Part shown: piece after piece, positions 25,764-39,643 of the stretch | Layout of the letters: every line of letters starts with the position of its first letter | Numbering within the stretch: position 1 is the stretch's first letter | Source: Augochlora pura | Taxonomy: Eukaryota; Arthropoda; Insecta; Hymenoptera; Halictidae | Reading direction: 5' to 3' | DNA: 64,000 nt | Assembly: GCF_028453695.1 (NCBI RefSeq) | Contig: NC_135773.1 | Coordinates: 3,472,001-3,536,000, forward strand | Notes under the pieces: model-generated | The model's input: the letters and a program-made list of their open reading frames with translations, nothing else | Database searches by the model: none | What the model was told of the DNA's origin: nothing | Made by a program: the position numbers and the translations under genes

Positions 25764-26069
25764 TCAACCTGATTGCATAAGTCCAGCTGCATTCATTTTC
25801 TTTAACGATGCTTCTGGATCGTATGTTCTATAACAGAACAAAATGTTTCGGTTAAGAAGTTGAAAAAGGAAAATTACGTTATCATAATCTTGATGAAACT
25901 GTTATTACTTGTAAAATTGTTCAATTTTTCTTGCTTGTGGATCAGCAACACCTAGCTTGTAAGCTAAACCACAAGATATAGTAACTGCTAACATTACAAC
26001 CAAACTCTTTCGAGTATATGTAACATGAAGATTACGAAGCTGAGGTTTTGCTAAACGCCCTTCAGACAT
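25764..26069 (-). CDS. COX6C: Cytochrome c oxidase subunit 6C (cyclope)
   Basis: Two coding exons on the minus strand, 26069-25909 and 25827-25764, join in phase 2 and encode 74 aa, matching the family's length of about 75. The protein has a basic N-terminal segment, one membrane helix (about residues 23-40, SLVVMLAVTISCGLAYK) and the family's C-terminal pattern: VAD, then FYKTYDPEASLKKMNAAG, ending in MQSG. It is a nuclear-encoded structural subunit of mitochondrial complex IV in the inner membrane. An acceptor (TTTTAG) directly abuts the ATG, so the 5' UTR lies on at least one upstream exon and the start is well fixed. The insect orthologue is called cyclope in Drosophila. Confidence 0.92.
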
Positions 26070-26678
26070 CTAAAACATTACATGAATATCAGTAAATATC
26101 ATATTGCTACATAAAATTGTATAAATGTATGTCAATTGTACGTAAATGTAAATATCAATTGATAAAACAGAGAAAACATGTTTTTGTAGAATATATTTGA
26201 GAAGCATGGAATATTAACTGTACAATCAATTTTTATTCCATTCTTATCAAATGATTTTAGCATACAGTGTACTGTTAACACTATGTCAATTACATTTGCA
26301 GTAAATTGATAAATCAATGTTATATTGAAAACATGAATACGACAGATGAAAATAAGGTATATGTTTTTAATGATTTCGTAAATATTAAGAAATGTCAATT
26401 TTCCACAATTGATGACTATGGCAGGTTAAATAAAAAAAGGTTTTGGGTTTCAAATAGATATTACGTAATACGCGATGTCTTTTAAAATAAAAATTATCAT
26501 TGATGTATTAAGAGGAATTGATAAAGATAGTAGGAATAGTACATACTTTTGTTAATTAATTTAAATAAAACGTCAACGTACTTTCAATGATATACTTTCG
26601 ATTAGAATGAACCAACTTCCAACTTCTGGAAACCGTTCGGAAACTTATAAATTGATAGCTAGAATGCTGAACAGCTCG

Positions 26679-26702
26679 TGTGTACGTACATTTACGTACA
26701 CA
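26679..26702. repeat. Perfect 10-bp inverted repeat with 4-nt loop
   Basis: The arms TGTGTACGTA (26679-26688) and TACGTACACA (26693-26702) are exact reverse complements around the loop CATT. Each arm also contains the palindrome TACGTA. It lies about 0.6 kb upstream of COX6C. Function is unknown; it may be a protein-binding site or chance in alternating sequence. Confidence 0.6.
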
Positions 26703-27449
26703 TATACAAAACGCGCATCCACACGATGTATTCTTTTGTAGATCGATGCGTTCGCAAAGCAATCAATTTTGCTGGGAGACGAAGAAGACTTTTTGACGAG
26801 TAACGTGAAAAAGATAAAAATATATGGTTTTAAGAAATCATAATAAGATAGAATGTGTTCAATTTATAATATTTACAAATTTACAATATGTATACGTATA
26901 TATGTTGAAACGTAATCTTTTCTGATGCCTTACTACATGCATACGTAGTCTATGAATGGTTCGCTGCAATTATGAACATATGTACATAATGTATTTATGG
27001 AACATAAATATGTATTGACACATATGTATGGACACATGCATGTCTATACAAATTATTCATTTTAGTGTGTAGCAATTAAAAATTATTTTATTTATAAAAG
27101 AATGTCATAAATCTCATTTTTTTATTTATTATTCTTGTGTAATGGAATTCATACATTATTTACATAAATATTCTGAAGATTGCTATATGTTTTTATTTTA
27201 ACATACGTAGTGCAGAATATTCAAATGAACGTAAACTGCTCATAAATTATAAAACGTATTTTAAATCAACACTAATACATATACAATACTTTTTGTATAC
27301 ATATATCTTATAAAAGTGTAAGAAATAGGGAGGGAACAAAATATAGTGTGATAACTTCAACTTCTACATGATTCTTTTACCTCCCTTAGCTTCTGCAAGT
27401 TTTCCCACTATTTCTTTGTTTATCCAATCCATGACGAATCCTGTATTAT

Positions 27450-27540
27450 TATTCAATTGTCAGCCAATTAGAACAATGCAATTTCTGTTACTATTCTCGC
27501 TAATGAAGCGCGCCTGTGGCTAGAGGTTTTGCAGAAACGT
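27450..27540 (+). repeat. Dispersed repeat family, fragment E
   Basis: A short block resembles the CCAAT-containing core of copy B (38358-38408). It reads GTCAGCCAATTAGAACAATG and is followed by a TTTCTG...ATTCTCG pattern. The match is diverged and short, so the call is tentative. If it is correct, a repeat-derived CCAAT box sits in the COX6C upstream region. Confidence 0.4.
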
Positions 27541-28704
27541 AAATATCACTGTATATTGTTTAAATTTTATTCTCACTATTTTATTATATAATATTTAATA
27601 ATAAGATAATATTTAATTATTATATAATAATAGTTAAAGTGTAAGTGTAAATTAATTATAGAATATTACGATGTAAGAGAGATTTGTCATTTTGGTTAAT
27701 GACTTTTGTTTGTGTATTCCTATTTTAATACTTACTTATAATTGTATGTTACTATCAAAATCATCCAGCTTTTTAACTTTTGTAAACTTGAGCCAATTGA
27801 ACGGTTTAGAGGTAGATAAAAAGGTATTCTGCTTTACCTACGTTTTTCTCTTTACAGTAAAGTATATCTATCTTGAGATAATGTTATTAGTGGTAGATTT
27901 GATCAGAAAGACAAGAACGTCAATTCGCAACGTAGATAAAGTATACAGTTTATTTATACATAATTTCCGTCTGTCACTTTCACCTTAAAATGTTGTAAAC
28001 TTACCAAATAATAACTCTTCTTCGATGTCAATATTTACGAAAAACGGAGTGTTAGTGACAACTGACGGATCGTCGAATTGTTGCGTAGGTGGCTACAACT
28101 GCGCTTGGACTGTCTCATTATTTGTACTTGCAATAGTAAGGAATAAGTGTTAACGTTGAATAATACGATACAATCTGACAGTGAGTGCAACAAGCATCGA
28201 AAATATTCATTTATTTAGTTTCTATCATCTATACGTGTCTCGTCATTCTATAATTCAACCTTACGATTATTGTTTGCAAATACTACATATGAATTAATTT
28301 TTTGGTATGTAAAGATAATTTTTTGTTTCTTGCTTTTTCTGTGCTGTAGATTATTCGGTAACTTTCCTATAACCATATTGATATCGTTACCTAATTTTAT
28401 TTTGCTTTTGTTATTATTTTAGAATTTTATTATTGTGAAATATATAAATACTCAAAGATGCGTGTCAGTAACAGTATACAATTTTATAATTTTATGTTAA
28501 CATTAATACATAAAATAATATTTGCTGTGTTTTATTGATTGTGATTAAATATGATAAAGTAAGAATTTTTATAAAAATACGAAATGTTAATTTATCATGA
28601 TTCTGTTAATCATCTTATCCGTGTATATCAATTATTGCAACATTTATTATATTTTGCAGACTCTGGCGACTGTGTAAAAACAGTCAGCTTTATATATAGC
28701 AATC

Positions 28705-31084
28705 ATGGAACAAATGATTGCATTAAGTACGCAAAATCCGTTATCTTTACTTGTCAAATTTGGAATGATGGCTTGGAATGACACATGCGGCAATGAAAAT
28801 TGTTCTGGACATGGTGAATGTCATAATGGCACTTGCTTGTGCGAGGTAATTGTTATGATGATGAGAAAAGAATTTTAAATGTAACTGATTGGTCTTTATA
28901 TTAAAATTTCATACTTACAGATTCAGTTTGACGGATTGGAGTGTCATGTACCAAATTTAAGTTACTATGTTGCATTCGCAACTATATTTTTTATGTTGGC
29001 ATTTATTTGTCTGATACAACTAATTATGTGTATTGTCGCTGAATGGCAAAAGATGAAAGCACCATCTTTTCTCAGAGCATGTAGAGTCACCACGCAAAAG
29101 GTTTTATATTTCATTGTTTTTTTGGCTTCATTAATTCGAGGAGCATATTTCACATCTCCTGTAAGTAAAATCTTGTAAAATATCTTTCATATCTTTATAA
29201 TATGTTCTTATAATGCCTTTTCAGAATGCATTCAAAGAAGGATGGTCTAGGAGTTTATTGTCCGCATATTATCCACTTGTTTTAAGCGGTTCATCATTAA
29301 TTGTTTGTTTCTGGGCTGAAGTATTTCATTTGAGAGATATGTCATGGGACAAGCCACAATTTCTTTCGAAATCATTTATGGGTTTTGTAGTATTTAATGT
29401 ATTAACATATTCTTTGCTATTAGCAGAATTTATTACTGCCCAAATATATTCACAGGAGGATCAGGTAAATTATATGCAAGCATAATTTAAAGATTTATTT
29501 ATTAACATTTTCTGTTGGTAAAAAGTAACTAGGTATTATTATTAATGCATTTAAATATATATTTAATTTTATTTGTTTCAGAGCTTCTACACCCATATAT
29601 TTAATGGATGTTATGCAGTACTTTTGTTTATTGTTGTCATATTTTTTTTAATTTATGGGGTAGAGGTCTTCTTTAAGGTCAGTTAAGAAAACAGTGAAAT
29701 ATAATTGTTGATATGTTGTACACATTAAAACAATTTCTTTTTTCTAGATCCGAGGCGGATTTTTGAATGACTATAGAGAAACTAGAGTTGCAAATAAACG
29801 TATAGTTACAGATTTAAAAGTTAATCCTGAAGAGCAGGTCACTGCAAAATTATTTGAACCCACACCTAGCACATCACAAGCATTGCAAGTGCAGGAACAG
29901 ATAAACATTTCTCAGTTGCATCAATCTCGTGTTGGATTATTATCACAAGCATTTATGCTTTTCATTATAGTTGGATTTTTGTGTAGTGAAACCTTCAGTG
30001 AATTTTGGAAGACTAAGTAAGTCTGAGAAAAATATATATGAACAGTGCGTAGCATTTGATGTTAATTAATTTATTTTTATTACAGAGTTCCTCTATACAG
30101 TAGGAATTGGCATGACGTTGTTTTCCGCGTTATTGAAGTTGGAGTAATATTGTGGTTTCCATGTGTGTTATGGAATTGTTTCAGGTACATTTTTTGTATA
30201 TGAAATTTTCAATATAATTTTCATAATAAATTTACTTGAAAATTTAACGTCTGTCATAATTGCTTCTTTCTATTATAGTCCAGAACAACTGTGGATATTA
30301 AACCCAAAGCGTATATTCAAAAGATTGGATCAATCTAAATATGTAAAAGAGATTGAATTACAAGACAAAAGTGGAGAACAAGACGCTGCATTATTTTCAG
30401 ATGGAACATCAATCAGTAGTAAAGATTGTTGGATTTGTTATGATAGTGACAGACAAGATGCTGGCCCACTAATACAACCTTGCCAATGTCGAGGTGATGT
30501 AAGCGCAGTTCATCATAACTGCTTACGTCGATGGCTGGTTGAGGTAAGATATTGTTTATATTTTACATATTTCTTTGATTAATCAAGTTCTTGCAATTGT
30601 GCATATTTCAGAGTTCTGTAAACGTTGATAGTCTGACATGCAAAGTGTGTGGTGCACAATATAATGTTGAACATGCGAATAGATTGGACTGGCAAAATGG
30701 AATCACATCACGACACTGTTTGCAAACAATTGTCATTGTTACAACAATGTGTGGATCTTCGGCTGCTGCTTGGACGCTCATTCAATTAGTTGAGGGTCCT
30801 ATTATTAGAATGTTCGCAGCTGGTACGGCATTGTTGGTGATGTATGTCTGTATAAGGTAAGTTAAGAATGATTGCTAGTTAAAATATTCACCATTAATTA
30901 AAATAAATTTATTGACAAAATGACTTGCAGGTTTTTAAGTTTGAACACTGTGGTAGCATATCAACGTGCCAAAATTTCATCTCTGAATATTATTAGTTCC
31001 GATAATAGTGGATCGGCACACGTTTCTACTATCAGTCATACGGTTTGTGTAGACTTAGCAAAGTCTGAAACAGCCACGATCTAA
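28705..31084 (+). CDS. EGF-like / multipass membrane / RING-CH protein
   Basis: Nine coding exons: 28705-28845, 28921-29160, 29225-29464, 29582-29677, 29748-30016, 30086-30184, 30279-30543, 30612-30856 and 30931-31084. All junctions are GT-AG and the phases close, giving 582 aa. An EGF-like six-cysteine motif lies at residues 28-55 (CSGHGECHNGTCLC core). About seven hydrophobic segments follow (roughly 62-88, 107-127, 140-160, 178-198, 216-236, 305-322, 342-360). A C4HC3 RING-CH (MARCH-type) domain begins at residue 412 (CWIC...PCQCRG...HHNCLRRWL...CKVC), and two more membrane segments follow it. RING-CH proteins of this kind are membrane-bound E3 ubiquitin ligases, so that role is inferred, with the RING on the cytosolic side. 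The start is the first ATG after an in-frame stop and an acceptor at about 28660. The exact orthologue is not recognised. Confidence 0.88.
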
Positions 31085-33056
31085 TCAGTACTTGCCTACT
31101 TTCTTTTTACTGATAAGAGCAATTTGCAGAAAAATTTAGAACAAAATCCTTAATGATTTAAACAAATGTAAATAATGTCTGAAAGTGTGTACATTATACA
31201 CAGAACATTTTTCTATAATTCTTGACGTCATTGGTGAAGTACTATTATTGATAGTTACTCAATGAATTGTAAAAATGTATTCTGTGATAATTTACTATTA
31301 TTTTAAAAAGAAAAGACGATTGCCAAATTTTCAAATTTTCATACAATTTTTCCACTAGTCTGTTAAACCAGTTACCGTAACCTTAAGAAATTTTAATTGT
31401 ATTTTTTCTCTTAGTAGCGAACGTTAAAGTTATGTTATCAACATATCTTATTAAAGGCAGTGCGTTTATCGATATAAAAATGTATGCTGCTAAGAAATAG
31501 GACATCTTTGACTTATTAGATCAATATCAATAATGTGATAACTTTTGGGAATGTAATTTCAGGGTCGTACGAATTTATTATTGGACAATTAATATTAATG
31601 TTACTTTTTAAATTGTACAAGATTACTGAAATTATACAAGAAAGAAAGAGATATTGAAACAAATAATTTTGAAAACAATTGTTTAAACATGTTTAAACGT
31701 CATCTAAGTGAGACAATGTGTTTCCACAACGGCAAATGTATGGCATTAGAATTAGTATTTATAAATTAAGCATTTAGGAATAATACAAATTACAATAAGA
31801 ATAAATTCAAACTTACAGGAGGAAAAGTAAACATTTAAAATATTCAAAAATTAAGCATAGTTTTGTATTGTTTCTGAAACTATCAGACTCTAATAAGTAT
31901 AGAATACTTCCATTCATATTAGAATGTAAACGTGGAAAGTACAGTGTTTACATTATGTAATTGTTTATTTACGTATAAAAAACAGATCGTTTCGAGTTAT
32001 AAAGTTACATTTTAATCTATAGCCGTCTCAAGTATGATAAAATGACATTTCTTTGTTGGTGTACTGTATGGTTATACATATAAACGGTATACTTCATTTA
32101 TGGTTGTAGATAAAAAAAACTGTGAATAGTAATACGTATTTAATGAACAATTCATTAATACGCTACGCTTCTGAATATGTAATTAGTATAGATTGTTTCT
32201 GCGGTATACGAATTTTATATTTGAAAATACTCGTATGTCATATAATATCTAGTTTTGTAGACTGTATATATAGTATAGTGTAACTGAAAAGTGATGTATT
32301 TCCTCTTCTTGGAACAAAATATGCTGTGTAATATTGCAATTCTAATAAATATTTTTTGCTGCATTTTTTTGTAGAACTGCAGAACATCTTGGCTTTAAAA
32401 TCTGACGATTACAATTACAAATTTGATGCTAACACTTGCATGGTGGCTCCATTAACGATTACTAAAAAATACATTTGTAGTGTACAAGATGTTAATGGTT
32501 AGTGCTATTTTATATTAGGAATTATTAACAAAAGTACTTTACAGTACTTTATAGTAAAATCTGCTTCATATAATGTATGATTAATTGTCAAGATAGAATT
32601 ATACGATGCAATAAATATCATTTTCAATGTAACTATATTTTTATAGTATAAAATTCGTTGATGTGGCAAAATTTATATTTAAAAAATATAATTATTCTTG
32701 TAAAGAATTACGTACTTGCTGCAAAGTATGATTCGTGACGTTTTCAGATACATCTGAATATTGATTTAATATGATACCCAAATTTTTGTAATTTCTAACT
32801 TGACAAATTGCTGGTACTATTTTCATTTCCATTCTATGCAAGAAATTAAAGGATGTTGCTTTCGTAACGTAATAATAGGAATTAATTTAATTTTACATAC
32901 ATATAAATGTGTGTTAACATCAGCCATATGCATGTATATGTAGAAAGGAAAGGAAATAGTAATAAGCTGTGATAATATGAATTGTATGATATCTAAGTAA
33001 ATTGACTATTAAATAAAAAAAGTTCAGATAAATACTGTGTCAATGATTATTATTAA
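31085..33056 (+). other. 3' UTR of the RING-CH gene and intergenic DNA
   Basis: No ORF is supported. The first 1.26 kb, up to the AATAAA at 32344-32349, can serve as the 3' UTR of the RING-CH gene; earlier signals are not canonical. The remainder to about 33056 is AT-rich spacer before the 3' end of the convergent PP2A scaffold gene. Confidence 0.45.
32344..32349 (+). terminator. Poly(A) signal AATAAA
   Basis: This canonical hexamer is followed closely by a T-rich stretch and lies 1.26 kb downstream of the RING-CH gene's stop on the same strand. It is the best 3' end candidate for that transcript. Confidence 0.45.
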
Positions 33057-33062
33057 TTTATT
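33057..33062 (-). terminator. Poly(A) signal candidate for the PP2A scaffold gene
   Basis: TTTATT on the plus strand (AATAAA on minus) lies about 640 bp downstream of the PP2A scaffold stop codon. The intervening 33063-33699 shows no ORF and would be its 3' UTR. Confidence 0.35.
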
Positions 33063-33699
33063 ATTGTTTACAAAGACAATACTTAACAATATTACGTATA
33101 CATATCAAATTAAAATACTGCTTAATAAAACATTGATAAATGATGAAAGAAAATTTTTTTTACCAGTATATGCGGAAGAGCAGATTATAATGAGGCGTCT
33201 GATTTTTTAGGAATGATTTCGAGGTATGTTATATTACTTTTTCGATAATTATTTAGGTAAGTGTAAGAAATACATTTTACCAATTAAATTGAATATTTAA
33301 TAAGTAAGATAATAATAGATATACAGATATAACAGAACTTAAAATATCGCTTAATATGAACTACTAATTTGAAGTTTATATTTCTCGACATTAGATCTGC
33401 TCTGACTGTGCAATAATGTTACCTGTTGCCATGTGTAAGTGTAAATATTGCGGCAGGTTACTTCTTCAGGTCGAAGTTGGATACTGATGGATAAAATTTA
33501 AATGCAATTCTTTTCTTGCTCAACCTACGCTGAAACATAGTACGTATTGTATAACAATTGTTCAATATTTACCAATATTAAAATCGTAGTCTTCTGTTCC
33601 AAAATAGAATAAAAAGAAAAACGATAAATTGGATTAGACACATGTATTTGAGACAATATTATACGCTGTATTTTTTTTCATTTCTATATATTTGTAGTC

Positions 33700-36596
<2,897 letters not shown>

Positions 36597-37675
36597 TTTG
36601 CTGCCGATCACACCAGAGCTTGGAAACTCCTGTGCATCAAGTAATGTTCAAATTACTGCGCCATCTGATGGTTGTTACTTTTACAGTCAACTAGCGGTAT
36701 AATGCAAAATTTACATATATACATGTATATATGCATGTATGTACGTATTTTCTTTTAATATCCTTACAATTTCCGAGGATGCCAAAATTTGTGCTATGTT
36801 TAAAAAATCGATACAATTTACATCATATTTTCAGGAATTTAACAATTAATTTAATTTTTATTCTTACATATGAACTAACGATGTGCAAACTTTATGATTG
36901 AACAATGTTGTTTCATTATTCATTTAAAGAAATTTACTTTGTATATGTTTATTCTTGTTAAATAGCTATAGTACATGGCTACAACTATTATATGTATAGG
37001 TAAGTACTGTCTGATTAAAAAGACAAGAAGTATGTTTTTAGCTTAATTCCGAACTATGAATTTTGTATCTATAGATATATCTACTACAGTCATACTGCTA
37101 AATATTGTTAATTCAGAAGTATGAATTTCATTACAGTTTCTCACTTGATTTACATTTCGGTTGTTCTTAATAGAGTTTTCGTTCTTTTGCAAATGAAATT
37201 ACATATGCATGTAACATGGTTTGTACAATTAGGCAGACAGACCGGTGAGAAGTGTCTTTCAAATTGAATTTTATGTTTGTCGGTAACGTTGAACGCGACA
37301 CTAAAGTTACACTTTGAGAATACAATTGGCAATTACTAAAAATTACGTTACATGTCCAGTCTATTCTATAAGTCATCTGTGATAATGTGTGATTCACAAG
37401 ATATACGTCATGCTGGATAAAGAGTTTCTTTCAGTGATAACCTCGTTATCTTCTCATGTTTTTCGAAACAATTGTATTCGTTTATTCACCTATTCTCGTT
37501 TCAAATGTAAACGCAGTATCCACCCGACAAGCTTCTGATACGCTTTAGACGTTAGTACATCCTTGGTATTTCTCCTGTTTTTTGTCTTTTTAGACTCGCC
37601 AAAGGGGAGAGAAAAATAGATCCCAGTTACACGATATAAACTACGGACTCACACGAACTTGTCCATGGCACATAC

Positions 37676-38462
37676 AGTCGTCTCTGAATTCAAGAGTTTT
37701 TTCTTCTTCCATTTCGAGAACCTTTTTATCCCTACCATTCTACCGCGCATCCATCCTTGCGCAGTCACTTTAGAAGAAGAACAGGCGATGATCGAAGAGA
37801 AACAGAACAAACCAGTGGGCTCCCGCGTATGAGTGCTACACGGACGAGAAATCTAGGCAACTCTCTTTAACGTGATCACGGTCTCACTCTTTTCGCGCAT
37901 CCGCACACCTGGCGCTCCATCTGTAACACTCTGTGCGATATTTGATTTGTACTTTTCGCGACGTAGAATATACATGTTTGTGTTTGTAGGCAATATTTTA
38001 ACAAGTTGAGCAGGATAAAGCTCAGTTAATTATTTGCTCGAAATACAATCTATTTTAATGTATAAATGCAATCGGATCAATCAATCATCCTCAGTTCAGA
38101 AACTATTACGAACTATAATGTATTTTGAGTCGAAAATCATAATTATAAAAATTACAAATCGAATATCGCGCCGCGAGTTTCAGATGTAACGCCAAGCGTA
38201 CGGATGCGCGAAAAGAATGAGACCGCAAACACGGTAAAGCGAGAGAAGATACATTGGTTGCTGATACAATTCGTGTTCCACATGTTGTGTCGATGTTGCT
38301 GTCTTGCACGCTTGCTATTTCCTTTCTTTGTCATTTACTACGAGGGCAGCACTATTCAGCTGTGATTGTCATCCAATCAGAACGTAGCAATTTTCTGCAT
38401 TCTCTCGTTTCAAGAGCCTCGTTGTCCCCGGGTATGGTTCTTGAACTGAGAGATGACTACTG
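37676..38462 (+). repeat. Dispersed repeat family, copy B, split by an insert
   Basis: The left half (37676-37860) matches the reverse complement of 62540-62712, including TCAAGAG, TCC..ACCATTCTAC and GCGCAGT. The right half (about 38255-38462) matches the reverse complement of about 62331-62525, including GGGCAGCACT, CCAATCAGA and the end motif TTCTTGAACTGAGAGA. The two halves are separated by about 390 bp that copy D lacks. Both termini carry the family's end motif (CTCTCAATTCAAGA-like, in opposite orientations). Confidence 0.75.
37861..38254. mobile_element. Foldback (MITE-like) insert with long inverted repeats
   Basis: The left arm (37861-about 37950) begins CTCTCTTTAACGTG and contains TTTTCGCGCATCCG. 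The right arm (about 38152-38254) carries the reverse complement with scattered mismatches (CGGATGCGCGAAAAGAATGA). The roughly 200 bp between the arms is AT-rich with no coding capacity. It interrupts repeat copy B, so it appears to be a non-autonomous foldback element nested in an older repeat. I see no clear target-site duplication. Confidence 0.6.
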
Positions 38463-39643
38463 TGCATATAATGAGCACACTGAAGTTGAAGTTGAAGCAG
38501 TTCATTCGGGCACGAACTTAGGGAAGTATGTGTGTATGTACCGTGTATGTACTTCCTAAGTCCGAGGGTTCAGGTTGATTAGGCGCCATGTTACTATGCG
38601 CGGGCTAGCGGTGAACTACAATGAATTTCAAATTTTCGGTGGGTTAAGAAGAATTTGATGTTAATGATAAAACCAGATCCGTGATATAAAACACATTGCG
38701 TCAATTTATAATATAAACTTGAACAGAAAGAAAATGGAATGGAAATAATTACATTTAAAATTGAATCGTCATTAAATCAAAGAAGTAGCGGAAAAAATTA
38801 TGCATCCCATTAGCACAGTCCAGTAAATTAGAAATTGTACTTTTAGGCTATAGACTAGACTGCAAACTATAAATTAATTTAATTTTTCTTTCGTTGAGAT
38901 AGCGATGAAAATTTATATAAGTTCAGGTATAATTTACTCTTAGCTTTTAGATATTTTCAAAAATTTCTCACAGATGCCCCTGAATGATAGCAACCACATC
39001 TCAGCATCGTCAAGCAGATAGCATATAATTTATGATAAAAAACTAGCGACTACAAAATTTTAACTCTTTTTCTGTTTATTACATAGTATACGCGTTTATT
39101 AGTCATATCGCATATGATAGTTATGCATGACGGAGCCGAAGTTGAATAGACTGAAGATACTAAATACGATATCGGTCAAGGTAATTGCGCGCATTAAAAG
39201 TTTTACAAGTTTTTCCTTTTATTTCCATGTTTTGAAAATGGAAAATAAAAGTTGCATTAACGCATGGACATGAAAAACTGGGTGTTTAGTGAGTCATTAC
39301 TATACTTTACTGTCTGCTCTATCAGTTGATAAAGCTGCAACAAAGTGTATATAACATCGATTTCACCGCCACTATATTACACCGCGTGACGATTCTATTT
39401 GTATATTACGTGCAGTGTATACAATGTACTATTGGAAATAATATCTGACTCTGTTAAAATTCATTGATCTCTATTTTTTTTTAGTAAAAGTCTGTTATCG
39501 TAAAACAAATTCACAAACTCCGATTGTACGTATAATACGATGATCTTATCGTAGACATTTCTGATAAACCCAAGAGTATTTGTTATTTTCAGCATCACAC
39601 AGTTTCTGAGGACCGCGATTGTGTCCAGTTTAAATCTTCCGAT

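Larger units (their letters stand above)
26070..28704. other. Intergenic region between COX6C and the RING-CH gene
   Basis: This is 2.6 kb of AT-rich DNA between divergently transcribed genes, so it should hold both promoters. It contains a 10-bp inverted repeat at 26679-26702 and a fragment of the dispersed repeat at about 27450-27540. A 22-codon ORF at 27432-27364 (-) ends near a donor-like GTAAAAG. The acceptor TTTTGCAG just before 28660 shows that the RING-CH gene has an upstream non-coding exon somewhere in this stretch. Nothing else is supported. Confidence 0.45.
36597..39643. other. Intergenic region, PP2A scaffold to ODC-like gene
   Basis: These genes are divergent, so two promoters are expected in 3 kb. 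The left part (36597-37660) is AT-rich with no supported ORF. The middle (37676-38462) is repeat copy B with its internal foldback insert. The part from 38463 to 39643 holds no supported exon; it presumably contains the ODC-like promoter and perhaps a 5' UTR exon, as a pyrimidine/AG tract lies at about 39580-39592. Confidence 0.45.
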
